DNA of 64,000 nucleotides from Actinophytocola sp963729115 (GTDB taxonomy: Bacteria > Actinomycetota > Actinomycetes > Mycobacteriales > Pseudonocardiaceae), in the NCBI GenBank assembly GCA_963729115.1, contig CAVSMR010000003.1:62001-126000 (forward strand), written 5' to 3'. The translations under genes and the position numbers were made by a program. The notes under the pieces were generated by a model that ran no database searches, was not told the origin of the DNA, and saw only the letters and a list, made by a program, of their open reading frames with translations. This document shows, piece by piece, positions 18,621 through 26,767 of the stretch. Position 1 is the first letter of the stretch; the number at the start of each line of letters is the position of its first letter.

Positions 18621-18794
18621 ATGAGTGCCGAGGACAAGTTCGACGCCAAGGCCGACGAACTCAAGGGAAAGGTCAAGGAGACCGCCGGTCGCGCCACGGA
18701 CGACGAAGAGCTCGAAGCGGAAGGCCACGGCGACCAGGCGAAGGGCAACATCAAGCAGGCTGTCGAGAACGTCAAGGACGCCTTCAAGAAGTAG
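18621..18794 (+). CDS. CsbD-like general stress protein (57 residues)
   Basis: A small hydrophilic protein, MSAEDKFDAKADELKGKVKE at the start, followed by ATDDEELEAEGHGDQAKG and a NIKQAVENVKDAFKK end. This is the canonical CsbD pattern of a four-helix, highly charged stress protein. ATG 18621 follows a GGAGAGGAC ribosome site. It is divergent from the decarboxylase across about 230 bases that must hold both promoters. CsbD-like genes are typically controlled by general-stress sigma factors; no motif was verified here. Confidence 0.93.
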   Translation: MSAEDKFDAKADELKGKVKETAGRATDDEELEAEGHGDQAKGNIKQAVENVKDAFKK

Positions 18795-18806
18795 ACGTCC
18801 GCACGA

Positions 18807-18858
18807 GGAGCGCCGCCGGGCAGCGATCGAACGTTGGTCGCCCGTCCGGCGGCGCTCC
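18807..18858 (+). terminator. Hairpin after the CsbD-like gene
   Basis: A 13-bp perfect stem (GGAGCGCCGCCGG and its complement) around a 26-base loop, starting 12 bases after the CsbD-like stop codon. There is no U-tract. Confidence 0.6.
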
Positions 18859-18938
18859 GCGGTCGTCGAGCGTCGGTTTGCGCACCTCACGGCAGGGCAC
18901 TCCCATGAAAGCAGTCTTTACGCTCTGAGGAGGACACG

Positions 18939-19199
18939 ATGCGCCAAGGTGATCGATCCCTCGGTGTCGGCGCGATTCTCACGTTCGTCTTCGCCGTCGC
19001 GGCGACCGGGCTCCTCGGCGGCACGCTCGTGCTGGGACTGCTCGGCGCCCAGTCCGCGGTGATGTGGACCGGAACGACGGGCTGCGTGTTTCTGGCGGGA
19101 TGGCTCCTGGCGGCGAACGGGTCCATTCATGGCGGGGCCGCTCGTTCGAGGGAGAAATCTCGGAGACGTGCCGTTGTCGAGCGGACGCGACACCCGTAG
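18939..19199 (+). CDS. Small two-span membrane protein
   Basis: An 86-residue protein from ATG 18939, preceded by GAGGAGGA. Two hydrophobic segments (GAILTFVFAVAATGLLGGTL, and a second around VMWTGTTGCVFLAGWLLAA) are followed by a short basic tail (SREKSRRRAVVERTRHP). No family is recognised. It is probably expressed with or just after the stress gene upstream. Confidence 0.7.
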   Translation: MRQGDRSLGVGAILTFVFAVAATGLLGGTLVLGLLGAQSAVMWTGTTGCVFLAGWLLAANGSIHGGAARSREKSRRRAVVERTRHP

Positions 19200-19257
19200 G
19201 CGCGAGGCCGCGATCTTGCCGGTCGAAAGGCAGCTTGCGACTCAGGCTGCTCAGTCG

Positions 19258-19524
19258 TTAGTTGAACGCGCCGATGGCGGTGCTGCGCATCAGCGCGTTG
19301 TGCAGGTGCGGGTAGTCGCTGTGCGCCACCACGTCCGCGCCGGCCAGGTCCCGGGTGCGCTGGCCCGGCGCGGTGATCATCCGGCGGATCGCCGCAGCGA
19401 GACAGCGGTCGCGCGCGTCGGCGGACGGCTCGACCACGGTGGACCGCTTGTCCGAGCGCACCAGCGTGGTGAGCATCGGGCGGCCGTGGGACTGGTTGAG
19501 CAGCCAGCCGCCCTCGGTGAGCAT
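19258..19524 (-). CDS. Short unrecognised ORF or 3' gene fragment
   Basis: An 88-residue frame from ATG 19524 (MLTEGGWLLNQSHGRPMLTT) that ends at 19258 and has coding-like codon use. The same frame stays protein-like upstream of the ATG (SAGTSWLVEHHWEKVATAT) as far as the TGA that ends the neighbouring DUF11 gene, without a start codon. It may therefore be the tail of a longer gene cut off by rearrangement. No family is recognised. Confidence 0.4.
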   Translation of the reverse strand: MLTEGGWLLNQSHGRPMLTTLVRSDKRSTVVEPSADARDRCLAAAIRRMITAPGQRTRDLAGADVVAHSDYPHLHNALMRSTAIGAFN

Positions 19525-19626
19525 CGTCGCGGTCGCGACCTTCTCCCAGTGGTGTTCGACGAGCCAGCTGGTGCCCGCACTGGCCGCCCTCCTCGTCGCT
19601 CGCCTGATCCGTTGCGGTGCGGCGGG

Positions 19627-21603
19627 TCAACGGCCAGGCCGGCGCCTGGCGAGGGTGCGCACCGCCATACCGGACGCGAGTAGCGCCAGTCCGGCGACGG
19701 ATAGCAGTCCCGGCGCCGCCCCGGTCGCGGCGAGTGTCGAGGGGCGCGGCCCGCCCGCTGGTTCGGGCGTCGAGCCGGACGTCGAGCCGGTCGGCGGGGT
19801 GGTCGGCGGGGTGGTCGGCGGGCGGACCACCCGGATGGTGGCGGTGGCCCGGTTCGACCTGAGCTGCCCGCCATCGCCGAGTGCTATCGCGCGGTTGGTG
19901 ACCGTGCCGGCCGTGGCGTCGGCGTCGGCGACGGTGTAGCTCGCGGTGCAGGTGGTGCTGTCACCGTCGGTGCCGGCGGGCAGGAGCGTGGTCGCCGCGC
20001 AGCGCACGTCGGTCAGCCGGTCGTCGACGATCATCAGGTCCGTGACCACCACGCCGCGCAGGTTGGTGACCGTGTACCGGTACACGGCGGTGTCACCCGG
20101 CCGGTACGGCGCCGAGTCGGCCACGGTCTTCGCCAGGCTCAGCGCGGTCTCGCCGTTGGGCGTGGTCTGGCCGCCGATGGGCACGGTGACGGTGTCCTCC
20201 GGCGACGTGACCGGTCCGCTCGGGCCGGTGCCCGTCGCGCTGGCCACGTTGACGATCAAGCCAGCGATCACGTCCGCGCGTGTGACGACGTAGGTGCCGG
20301 TGCAGACCGTGGTCTCGGTCGGCGCGAGCGTCGTCGCCCCGCAGGTGACGTCGGTGACCTTGTCGTCGGTCACGGTCAGCGCGGTCACGTCCGTCGTCCC
20401 CGAGTTGGTGACCGTGTACTGGTAGCGCACCTCGTCGCCGACGTGGAGCACGGCCGGCAGCGGCGGGTCCAGGCTGACCTGTTTCACCAGGTTGAGCCCG
20501 GGGAGCGGATCGATGGCGGTGACCCGCAGGTTGCGGATCAGGTGGACGTCGGTGAACAGGCCCGTCGACCCGCCGAACCCCAGCTTGTAGGACGCCGGCA
20601 CCGGTGTCGGCGCGGCGAACGAGAGGACCCGGCGGGCACCGGCGCCGTCGTTGAAGTCCACGTCGACCGTGACCGTGGGGTTGGGTGCCGGGCTGACGCG
20701 GACGGTCACGGTGCGGCGCGACGGTGCCAGCAGCTGGTCGGCGACCTGGGGCGTCGGGGCCGGGGGGAGCGTGGCCAGGGGGCCCCGCAACAGACCCGGC
20801 AGCGTGGACGGCCACGGCGGCGTCGTGCCGAAGTTGCTGGTCGTCGCGGTGAGGAAGCAGTAGCCGGTCGTGTCGTTGCCAGGCCCCCGGACGGTGACCA
20901 TGTTCGAGCCGGGCCCCGGCACCCGGAACCCCTGACCGGCGGGCGATCGGACGTCGCATCCGTCGCCGCGCCGCTCCCAGTCGCCGAAGTAGTTGCCGAG
21001 CACGTCGAGGCCGATGCCGAGGAAGCCGTGGCTCACCCCGGGCAGGAACGGGTTGGCCGGGAGGTCGTCCGGCAGTTTCTGCGCGTAGCCGAGGCTGCCA
21101 CCGAAGGCGCCGGGCGCGTCCAGCGTCGCCGCGCCGTCCACGAGGAACATGGAGATGCCGTCCGCGCCTCCGGCGCCGCCGACCGGTGGCACCGAGGTGC
21201 TCCCGTACTGCCACTGCTCGAAGGAGATCTCGACGCCCTTGGTCGCCGGGATGGGGGTCCGTTGCAGGACGGCGCCCGCCTGGTCCCTGCTCGCGTCGGT
21301 CAGCTGCAGGAAGCCGAGACCATCGGCCCCGGTCGGCGGTTGGGGCACCGCGCTCGCCGGCACCACGGGACAACCACCCAACGGGTGACCGCCACCAGGC
21401 GGCGCGCTCGACGTCGCGGGAGCCCCGGTCAGGCAGGCCGTGCCGACCGCGTCGAACTCCGCGGAGGTCGCGTCCCGAAACGTCTCGTCGACCAGCACAG
21501 CACCACCCGGTTGGGCGTGGGCGGACCACGGCGCGACCAATGCGAGTACAGCCACGACCAGCGCCAACGTCGTCCACCGCGCGCGGCCAACCCGGTTCAA
21601 CAT
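19627..21603 (-). CDS. Secreted lectin-like/DUF11-repeat protein with LAxTG cell-wall anchor
   Basis: A 658-residue exported protein. The N-terminal signal peptide ends near SAHA. The next roughly 330 residues resemble a bacterial L-type-lectin-like jelly roll (GVEISFEQWQYGS, GADGISMFLVDG, GFLGIGLDVLGNYFGDWE). Two DUF11-type immunoglobulin-like repeats follow, each with YTVTNSG/YTVTNLR and DD.VTDV motifs. A Thr/Pro-rich wall-spanning stretch (PPTTPPTTPPTG), the sortase-type motif LAATG, a hydrophobic helix and a basic RRRPGR tail end the protein. LAxTG is the form used by actinobacterial class E sortases. It probably displays a carbohydrate-binding domain on the cell surface; no sortase gene is nearby. 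Confidence 0.85.
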   Translation of the reverse strand: MLNRVGRARWTTLALVVAVLALVAPWSAHAQPGGAVLVDETFRDATSAEFDAVGTACLTGAPATSSAPPGGGHPLGGCPVVPASAVPQPPTGADGLGFLQLTDASRDQAGAVLQRTPIPATKGVEISFEQWQYGSTSVPPVGGAGGADGISMFLVDGAATLDAPGAFGGSLGYAQKLPDDLPANPFLPGVSHGFLGIGLDVLGNYFGDWERRGDGCDVRSPAGQGFRVPGPGSNMVTVRGPGNDTTGYCFLTATTSNFGTTPPWPSTLPGLLRGPLATLPPAPTPQVADQLLAPSRRTVTVRVSPAPNPTVTVDVDFNDGAGARRVLSFAAPTPVPASYKLGFGGSTGLFTDVHLIRNLRVTAIDPLPGLNLVKQVSLDPPLPAVLHVGDEVRYQYTVTNSGTTDVTALTVTDDKVTDVTCGATTLAPTETTVCTGTYVVTRADVIAGLIVNVASATGTGPSGPVTSPEDTVTVPIGGQTTPNGETALSLAKTVADSAPYRPGDTAVYRYTVTNLRGVVVTDLMIVDDRLTDVRCAATTLLPAGTDGDSTTCTASYTVADADATAGTVTNRAIALGDGGQLRSNRATATIRVVRPPTTPPTTPPTGSTSGSTPEPAGGPRPSTLAATGAAPGLLSVAGLALLASGMAVRTLARRRPGR

Positions 21604-21707
21604 GGCAGGAACGTACCGACGGGGTTTCGTCTTCGCTGGTCAGCAGAGGTACCGAACGGGTGAAACCGCCGAGTCCAAAGTGGTCTCGCGGAGACCTCCG
21701 CACGATG

Positions 21708-21926
21708 TCACCACTGCGGCTCGGCGCTGCTCGCGCGCTCGTCCGGCCAACGTGACGTACTGGGACGCTCGACGGAGGTGCTGGACGTGTCGTTGTTGTC
21801 GGGGGCTGGTTGGCGGGCAGGCTCGGTCGGCAACCAGACGAGAACGGCCACGGCGACGGCCGCGATGGTGGCCACCGCAATGGCCACCACCACGGCAACT
21901 CGCCTGTCAGTCACCCGCGGCGTCAT
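21708..21926 (-). CDS. Small membrane-anchored protein
   Basis: A 72-residue frame from ATG 21926: a short basic N-terminus (TPRVTDRR), one membrane span (VAVVVAIAVATIAAVAVAV) and a polar Ser/Pro/Asp-rich tail. Codon use is actinobacterial. No family is recognised; it may be a secreted or anchored small protein. Confidence 0.5.
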   Translation of the reverse strand: MTPRVTDRRVAVVVAIAVATIAAVAVAVLVWLPTEPARQPAPDNNDTSSTSVERPSTSRWPDERASSAEPQW

Positions 21927-22368
21927 TGTAAATAGATTCTATCATGCTGTCGAAATACGGCGTGCAACGCAAATGGCAAATTTCCGCATGAGTAGATCCT
22001 TTGTGCTGGAAACGTGTTGCGTGGACATTGTGATTTTCCGCAACGTCTGTGCCGCCTGCGAAAAAGCAGTCCAGTTATGGCGGTTGGTGCGTGCTATGGC
22101 CGCGTCGAAATGGCATGAGTGTGTTCGACCTCCCCCTTGTCGGACACGCGAGAAAGCTCCGGTATCAACGATGCCCAGCATCGCAACCGGTCAATATGAC
22201 GCGTTTCATGATCGTCGTGGTTGAACGGCCGGATCACGTTCGAGGCCGCCAGCGTGCGGAACCCTGACCGCGACCATCCGTGACGTCACGGAGCCTGCCG
22301 CGGCAGGCTCGGTAGCCGGCCGACCTCTGCGGCTGCAACGTTCCTTTCTCCAGGACGATGCCACGGGA
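21927..22368. other. AT-richer intergenic region
   Basis: About 440 bases with clearly lower GC than the surroundings between a minus-strand small membrane gene and a plus-strand membrane protein. Open frames here (for example minus 21942-22181) have unbiased codons and no recognisable product. It should contain two divergent promoters. No operator or RNA could be identified. Confidence 0.45.
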
Positions 22369-23325
22369 ATGAGGCACCTACCGCGAGGCTGGCCGGTTCT
22401 CGGCGTCTTCACGCTCGTCGTCGCGATCGTGGCGGCGCTGGTCGAGCAGGCGATCGGGGCGCTCGGACAGCGGGAGTTCGACGTGGTCGAGTTCCTGCAG
22501 AACGTGTTCCGCAACGGCGTCATCGCGGTTCTGCTGGCCGTGGTGACGGCGGCCGTGACGCGATATCACGAACAGCAGGAGCTTCGTCGAAGCCAGAGTG
22601 CCTACGTGCTCGGCCAGTTCCGGCTCGTCGAGCTCGCCGTGAGCGCGTGGAGTCGACTGCCGGGGGACGACGACGTGCAGTCGCCGGGGGAGACCTTGGT
22701 CGACACCGCGCCGTGGACGGAGCTCGTGGCCGAAATCGACGAGGTCCGCAACGGCGGACGCGACGGTGCCGCGGTGATCAAGTCGGTCATCTTCTTGCAG
22801 CAGCTGCATTTCAAGCTCGGCCGGTATTCGCCGGAAGGCGGTCGGACCCGGCGGCTCATCTACCTCCGGCGCCTGCTCGACGATCTGGCGCCACTGGAGA
22901 TGTCGCCGGACCAGGAGCTGGCGGCGGCCGTGCGGGAGTTCCGCTACCGGGCCACGGTCCTGCTCGCGTGGGTGCAGCACACGAACACGACGATCGTCGA
23001 GAGGTTGCTCGTCGAGCGCTCGACCCCGCTCGCCACCGAGGATCTCCCGGCGACGACCGCGCTGTTCGAGCTGACCGGTGCCGAGCAACTACGAGACGCG
23101 GCCACTCTCCATGACCCGGTCTACCTGCTGCTCGCGCACCTGCACCCGTTGATCAAGAACCACGTGCTCAAGAACCCACCCGATACCGCCCTGGCTGGCC
23201 AGCTGGTCGGGCAGGTCGCCCGGATCCTCGGCGCGCTCCGCAACGAGCTCGTGGCGGCGGTGAGCTGCACCAAGGCGCTCGCGGAGCTGGTCGAGCAGGC
23301 GCACCGTATTCGGGCGGCGGCCTAA
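22369..23325 (+). CDS. Membrane protein with large helical cytoplasmic domain, unknown function
   Basis: A 318-residue protein. Two membrane spans lie in the first 65 residues (WPVLGVFTLVVAIVAALVEQ and NGVIAVLLAVVTAAVTRY), followed by about 250 residues of mixed charged and hydrophobic helices without a catalytic motif. The topology suggests an N-terminal hairpin anchor and a soluble helical domain. No family is recognised. The start ATG 22369 has only a weak ribosome site. It is convergent with the orphan ACP gene. Confidence 0.75.
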   Translation: MRHLPRGWPVLGVFTLVVAIVAALVEQAIGALGQREFDVVEFLQNVFRNGVIAVLLAVVTAAVTRYHEQQELRRSQSAYVLGQFRLVELAVSAWSRLPGDDDVQSPGETLVDTAPWTELVAEIDEVRNGGRDGAAVIKSVIFLQQLHFKLGRYSPEGGRTRRLIYLRRLLDDLAPLEMSPDQELAAAVREFRYRATVLLAWVQHTNTTIVERLLVERSTPLATEDLPATTALFELTGAEQLRDAATLHDPVYLLLAHLHPLIKNHVLKNPPDTALAGQLVGQVARILGALRNELVAAVSCTKALAELVEQAHRIRAAA

Positions 23326-23362
23326 ACCGTCTGATGTGGACAACTGTGCCGGACGAGTCGGA

Positions 23363-23608
23363 TCAGCTCTGGTGGGCCACGACGAAGTCCACGAAGTGCT
23401 GTACCGTCGGCATCTCCTCCCGCTGCTCATCAGCGATCGACACGCCGAATTCCTTCTCCACGTGCATCGTGAATTCCTGTGCGTCCAACGAGTCGAACCC
23501 TAGGTCGTCGACGAAGTTGGACTGCGTGGTGACCGTGACCTTGGGGAGGTTGGCGACGCTGGCGGCGATTTCGATGATCTTCTGCGTGATCTCGTCTGTG
23601 GTCGGCAT
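23363..23608 (-). CDS. Stand-alone acyl carrier protein
   Basis: An 81-residue four-helix carrier protein, MPTTDEITQKIIEIAA at the start. The phosphopantetheine site is DDLGFDSLDAQEF, with Ser in the canonical DSL, and an acidic helix II follows (MHVEKEFGVSIADEQ). ATG 23608 has an AGGAGG site five bases upstream. It is closer to discrete type II/FAS-like ACPs than to modular PKS ACPs. No ketosynthase or other FAS gene is adjacent, so its partner is uncertain. Candidates are the carrier-less ketosynthase at 3943-6426 or housekeeping FAS; both are inference. Confidence 0.92.
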   Translation of the reverse strand: MPTTDEITQKIIEIAASVANLPKVTVTTQSNFVDDLGFDSLDAQEFTMHVEKEFGVSIADEQREEMPTVQHFVDFVVAHQS

Positions 23609-23832
23609 TGCATCCTCCTGAGATGTCGGATCGCTCCCACGCGCGCGACGGATGGGTGCTGGTCGACACTGATCCCGCGGTGACCCCAACGCAAGCGCCC
23701 GTACCGAACTGCGGTACGCCGCACGTGGAACGTTCAGGCAGGTTCTTGGTTATTTACTCACCATCGGGGTTCTAGCTACACTGGATGAGCTCGACAATGA
23801 GGTCCGAATTTTTGGGGGCGAGACTTCTCGTG

Positions 23833-25581
23833 ATGAGCCTTGACGTGGTTGGCGTGACGCTTGACGAGCTTCGGGCGATGCCCGCTCCGAACGCACAGAC
23901 GCTATATTTCCTGCAGGACGACCAGAAGAGGGGCCTGTTCTACTACGATCAGGACGATGTGACGACCGCGGACAATACGGGCACGGTCGTGGTGTCCGCT
24001 GGCGGAGCACGGTTCAAGCGGGTCGTGCAGAATCCCATCGATGTTCGCTGGTTCGGTGTGCGTAACGATGGGACCGATTGTTACCTCGAGCTGAAGGCTC
24101 TAGCTGATGCCCTTAGCGATATGGAGTCGGCGGTCGTCCATTTTCCTCCCGGTACCTATCGGATCGATCAGTACCGCATTACCGATGGCCCTGACAAGAA
24201 CGGCATCGGGAACATCGTCTTCAATGGCTGCAGAGGCGTCAAACTCATTGGCTACGGCGCAGTGATCGACGTCAAGGGCAACTTCCACCGTGCCGCCGAT
24301 CGCCTGAACCCAAAAAACGGCAAATGGTACAGCAACTCTGAGAGTGTCGTGCCGTTCGACTTGGTCGACTGCCATAGATTCACCATCGAGGGCTTCGAGA
24401 TCAACGGCAACGTGGACAAGATGACTCGCGACGATGAGGTCGTCGAAGGCCCATCGTACGGAATTCTCACACAATCGGGCTGCACCGAGTACACCCTTCG
24501 GAACCTGAACATTCACCACTTCGCGGCCGACGGTATCTGCCTCGGCGCCGCATCCCCGGTGGCGAACAAGAACGTGACCCTGACGGGTGTGCGCAGCACG
24601 AACAATGCGCGCAACGCGCTGAGCCTCATCCAGGTCCGCGGCGGCACCTTCATCGACTGCGACTTCAGTCAGTCCGGCCGCACAGGCCCCAAATACAAGG
24701 CACACGCACCAGCCGCCGGCTGCGACGTCGAACCCGAGCACGACGTCATAGATGTCCTGACCGGGGCCCTGACCTTCATCAACTGCAACTTCGAGAACAA
24801 TGTCGGAAGCCAGTTCGCCTCCGCTGGCGGCCCCCGTGTGCAGAGCATCGTGCTGGACTCCGTCACCATAACGGCAGGTGAGGACTCACTTCAGTATGCA
24901 GTGATCCTCGCTGTCCAGCGCGGGACGATCCGAGACTCGATCATCGACACGAAGGCCGGAACCGTGCGCCCGACCTGGATCCAAGGTCACAGCGCCACCG
25001 GAACGAGAACGACCATCAGAGACTGCGAGATCAGGTCCAGCGGGGCCGGCCTGCTGTCGTCGGAATCCCAGCAACCGGTCACCATCACCGGCTGCACCTT
25101 CACCGGCACACAGACAGCCCCCTTCAAGAGCTATTTGCCGTACATTAGGAACCCCAACGCCATCTTCACCGACAACTCGGTATTCCTGCCAAAAGAAGCC
25201 TACGCACCTAAAGGCGGTGGACAGTACGCGAGTCTCGTCGAGGTCAGGTCAGCCGCGAACAACGTGTACCGGACAGATCTGGTTCCGACCGAGGGGGGAA
25301 ACGAGCATTTCTCGGTCTCGTACACGTCTGCGAGCGTCTCGTCCTCTCATGTGGTGGTCGATGAGAAATTCGCTTCTGGTGCGGCGTTCCGGCCGGGGAA
25401 CGCGGTAGTCGAGTCCGATTCCCTGTATTCACTGACCAACGTCGGGCTCAGGATGTACAAGACCGCGGATCGTCCAGCCGGGTACCCGGGCATGGCGATC
25501 GTGGACGCCACGCTGCACAAGGTCATCTACTTCGACAGCTCGTCGAACCAGTGGCGCGACACGGCAGGAAACCCGGTATAG
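23833..25581 (+). CDS. Right-handed beta-helix (pectate-lyase/phage-tailspike-like) protein
   Basis: About 582 residues from ATG 23833; an in-frame ATG at 23785 would add 16 residues but lies at the likely transcription start. The N-terminal segment (TLDELRAMPAP, LFYYDQDDVTTADNTGTVV, IDVRWFGVRNDGT) resembles that preceding pectate-lyase-like domains in phage tail spikes. The long middle shows the repetitive turns of a parallel beta-helix (FNGCRGVKLIGYG, FTIEGFEINGNV, YTLRNLNIHHF, TTIRDCEIRS, VTITGCTF). The end (YPGMAIVDATLHKVIYFDSS followed by NQWRDTAGNPV) resembles the tip domain of phage tail fibres. No signal peptide is seen. Such proteins bind or cleave surface polysaccharide. Codon GC is lower than neighbouring genes, consistent with phage or lateral origin. 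Confidence 0.8.
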   Translation: MSLDVVGVTLDELRAMPAPNAQTLYFLQDDQKRGLFYYDQDDVTTADNTGTVVVSAGGARFKRVVQNPIDVRWFGVRNDGTDCYLELKALADALSDMESAVVHFPPGTYRIDQYRITDGPDKNGIGNIVFNGCRGVKLIGYGAVIDVKGNFHRAADRLNPKNGKWYSNSESVVPFDLVDCHRFTIEGFEINGNVDKMTRDDEVVEGPSYGILTQSGCTEYTLRNLNIHHFAADGICLGAASPVANKNVTLTGVRSTNNARNALSLIQVRGGTFIDCDFSQSGRTGPKYKAHAPAAGCDVEPEHDVIDVLTGALTFINCNFENNVGSQFASAGGPRVQSIVLDSVTITAGEDSLQYAVILAVQRGTIRDSIIDTKAGTVRPTWIQGHSATGTRTTIRDCEIRSSGAGLLSSESQQPVTITGCTFTGTQTAPFKSYLPYIRNPNAIFTDNSVFLPKEAYAPKGGGQYASLVEVRSAANNVYRTDLVPTEGGNEHFSVSYTSASVSSSHVVVDEKFASGAAFRPGNAVVESDSLYSLTNVGLRMYKTADRPAGYPGMAIVDATLHKVIYFDSSSNQWRDTAGNPV

Positions 25582-25750
25582 GAACGCCCATCGCACGCCA
25601 GGTGGGTTCTTGGTGGTGGGGCCGGCACGGGACCGGCCGGTCGGCTCCCATCCCCCATGCGAACCGTTGCGGTCGGCCGAACGGAGCAATTCACGGCCAG
25701 GTTGTGACAAGTTTCGACGGGATGTCACATGGCCCTGTCAGGATGCCGCC

Positions 25751-26716
25751 ATGCCGAATCCACTGTCCCGTCGCACGATGCTCAAGGTGACCGGCGCCGG
25801 CCTGCTCGGCCTCGGCGCGGCCGTGGCCGTCCCAGGCCTGTCGGCATCGGCGGCGAGTGTGCCCACCTCCAAACGGTTCGACCTGTCGCAACCATCCGCC
25901 GAGCGGTTCCGCAGTGTCTCGTTGCACGAGACGCACCACGCCATGCAGGGAATGGCCTACGACAACGTCAACCGTCGCCTCTACATCGCGCAGATCCGCA
26001 ACGGCAGCGATGGCGACGACCTGTGCATCAACCAGCTGTCCATCGAGGGCAAGCCGACCGGCCACATGCACGTCAACAACGCGGGCCACGGCGTGTCGAT
26101 CGGGGTGGAACCCGTCGGCTCGTCGTCCTACATCTGGATGGAGAGCGACTCCAGCGAGCACAGCGACGACGGCCGCGGCACCGCGCTCGCCCGGTTCAAG
26201 TTCGTCAACGGTGGCAGTCCGTCGTCGGTGAAGAAGTTCCTCACCGGGAGTAAGACCATCACCTGCGCGACCGATCCCGTCAACAAGCGGTTGCTGGTGC
26301 GCCGCAACGAAGGCGGGAGCATGCACTACAGCCTGTTCTCGTTGGCCGACGCGGCGGCCGGCAAGTTCACCAGCCCGCTGGCGCATTTCGCCCAGCCCAA
26401 ACTGGGCAACGGCTCGGTGACGTTCCAGGGTTACACGGTGCTCGGGAACTATCTGTACACATTGGACGGCACCGGGCACCAGGACCCCGCCGACATCAAC
26501 TCGTACGTCACCGCCACCGACATGAACACCGGCAAGGTCGTGCAGCGCTCACTCACCAGGGCGGGCAAGACGCTGCTCTACCGCGAGCCCGAGGGGATGA
26601 TGGTCTACCAGACCGTCGGCGGCAACCTGCGCCTGTGCTTCGGCTTCGCATCCCGGCCGAGCATGTCCAGTTCCACCCGCTACGCGAGCGTGTACTTCAA
26701 GGACGTGCTGATCTGA
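25751..26716 (+). CDS. Tat-exported beta-propeller-like protein, unknown function
   Basis: A 321-residue protein from ATG 25751. It has a twin-arginine signal peptide (SRRTMLKVTGAGLLGLGAA, cleavage after SASA) and then repeated beta-strand units such as HAMQGMAYDNVNRRLYIAQI, HGVSIGVEPVGSSSYIWME and GYTVLGNYLYTLDG, suggesting a propeller. Similar actinobacterial proteins are sometimes named after phage baseplate or teichoic-acid-related proteins; I cannot assign an activity. It follows the tailspike-like gene on the same strand by about 170 bases, so the pair may be functionally linked. Confidence 0.7.
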   Translation: MPNPLSRRTMLKVTGAGLLGLGAAVAVPGLSASAASVPTSKRFDLSQPSAERFRSVSLHETHHAMQGMAYDNVNRRLYIAQIRNGSDGDDLCINQLSIEGKPTGHMHVNNAGHGVSIGVEPVGSSSYIWMESDSSEHSDDGRGTALARFKFVNGGSPSSVKKFLTGSKTITCATDPVNKRLLVRRNEGGSMHYSLFSLADAAAGKFTSPLAHFAQPKLGNGSVTFQGYTVLGNYLYTLDGTGHQDPADINSYVTATDMNTGKVVQRSLTRAGKTLLYREPEGMMVYQTVGGNLRLCFGFASRPSMSSSTRYASVYFKDVLI

Positions 26717-26720
26717 CGAC

Positions 26721-26761
26721 CGTGGAGCCGGGCCGCGGCACTGCCGCGGCCCGGCTCCACG
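26721..26761. terminator. Bidirectional terminator, 41-base perfect palindrome
   Basis: Two 20-base arms (CGTGGAGCCGGGCCGCGGCA and its exact reverse complement) flank a single C. It lies between two convergent genes, immediately after the stop codon at 26714-26716. There is no U-tract on either side. Confidence 0.85.
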
Positions 26762-26767
26762 TGGGTG

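Noticed and set aside
19780..19835. Short tandem repeat in the DUF11 gene
   Set aside because: It encodes the PPTT-type wall-spanning linker of the protein and is not an independent DNA element.
21942..22181. Minus-strand 79-codon frame in the AT-richer gap
   Set aside because: Codon use is unlike real genes here, there is no ribosome site, and the translation has no recognisable feature.
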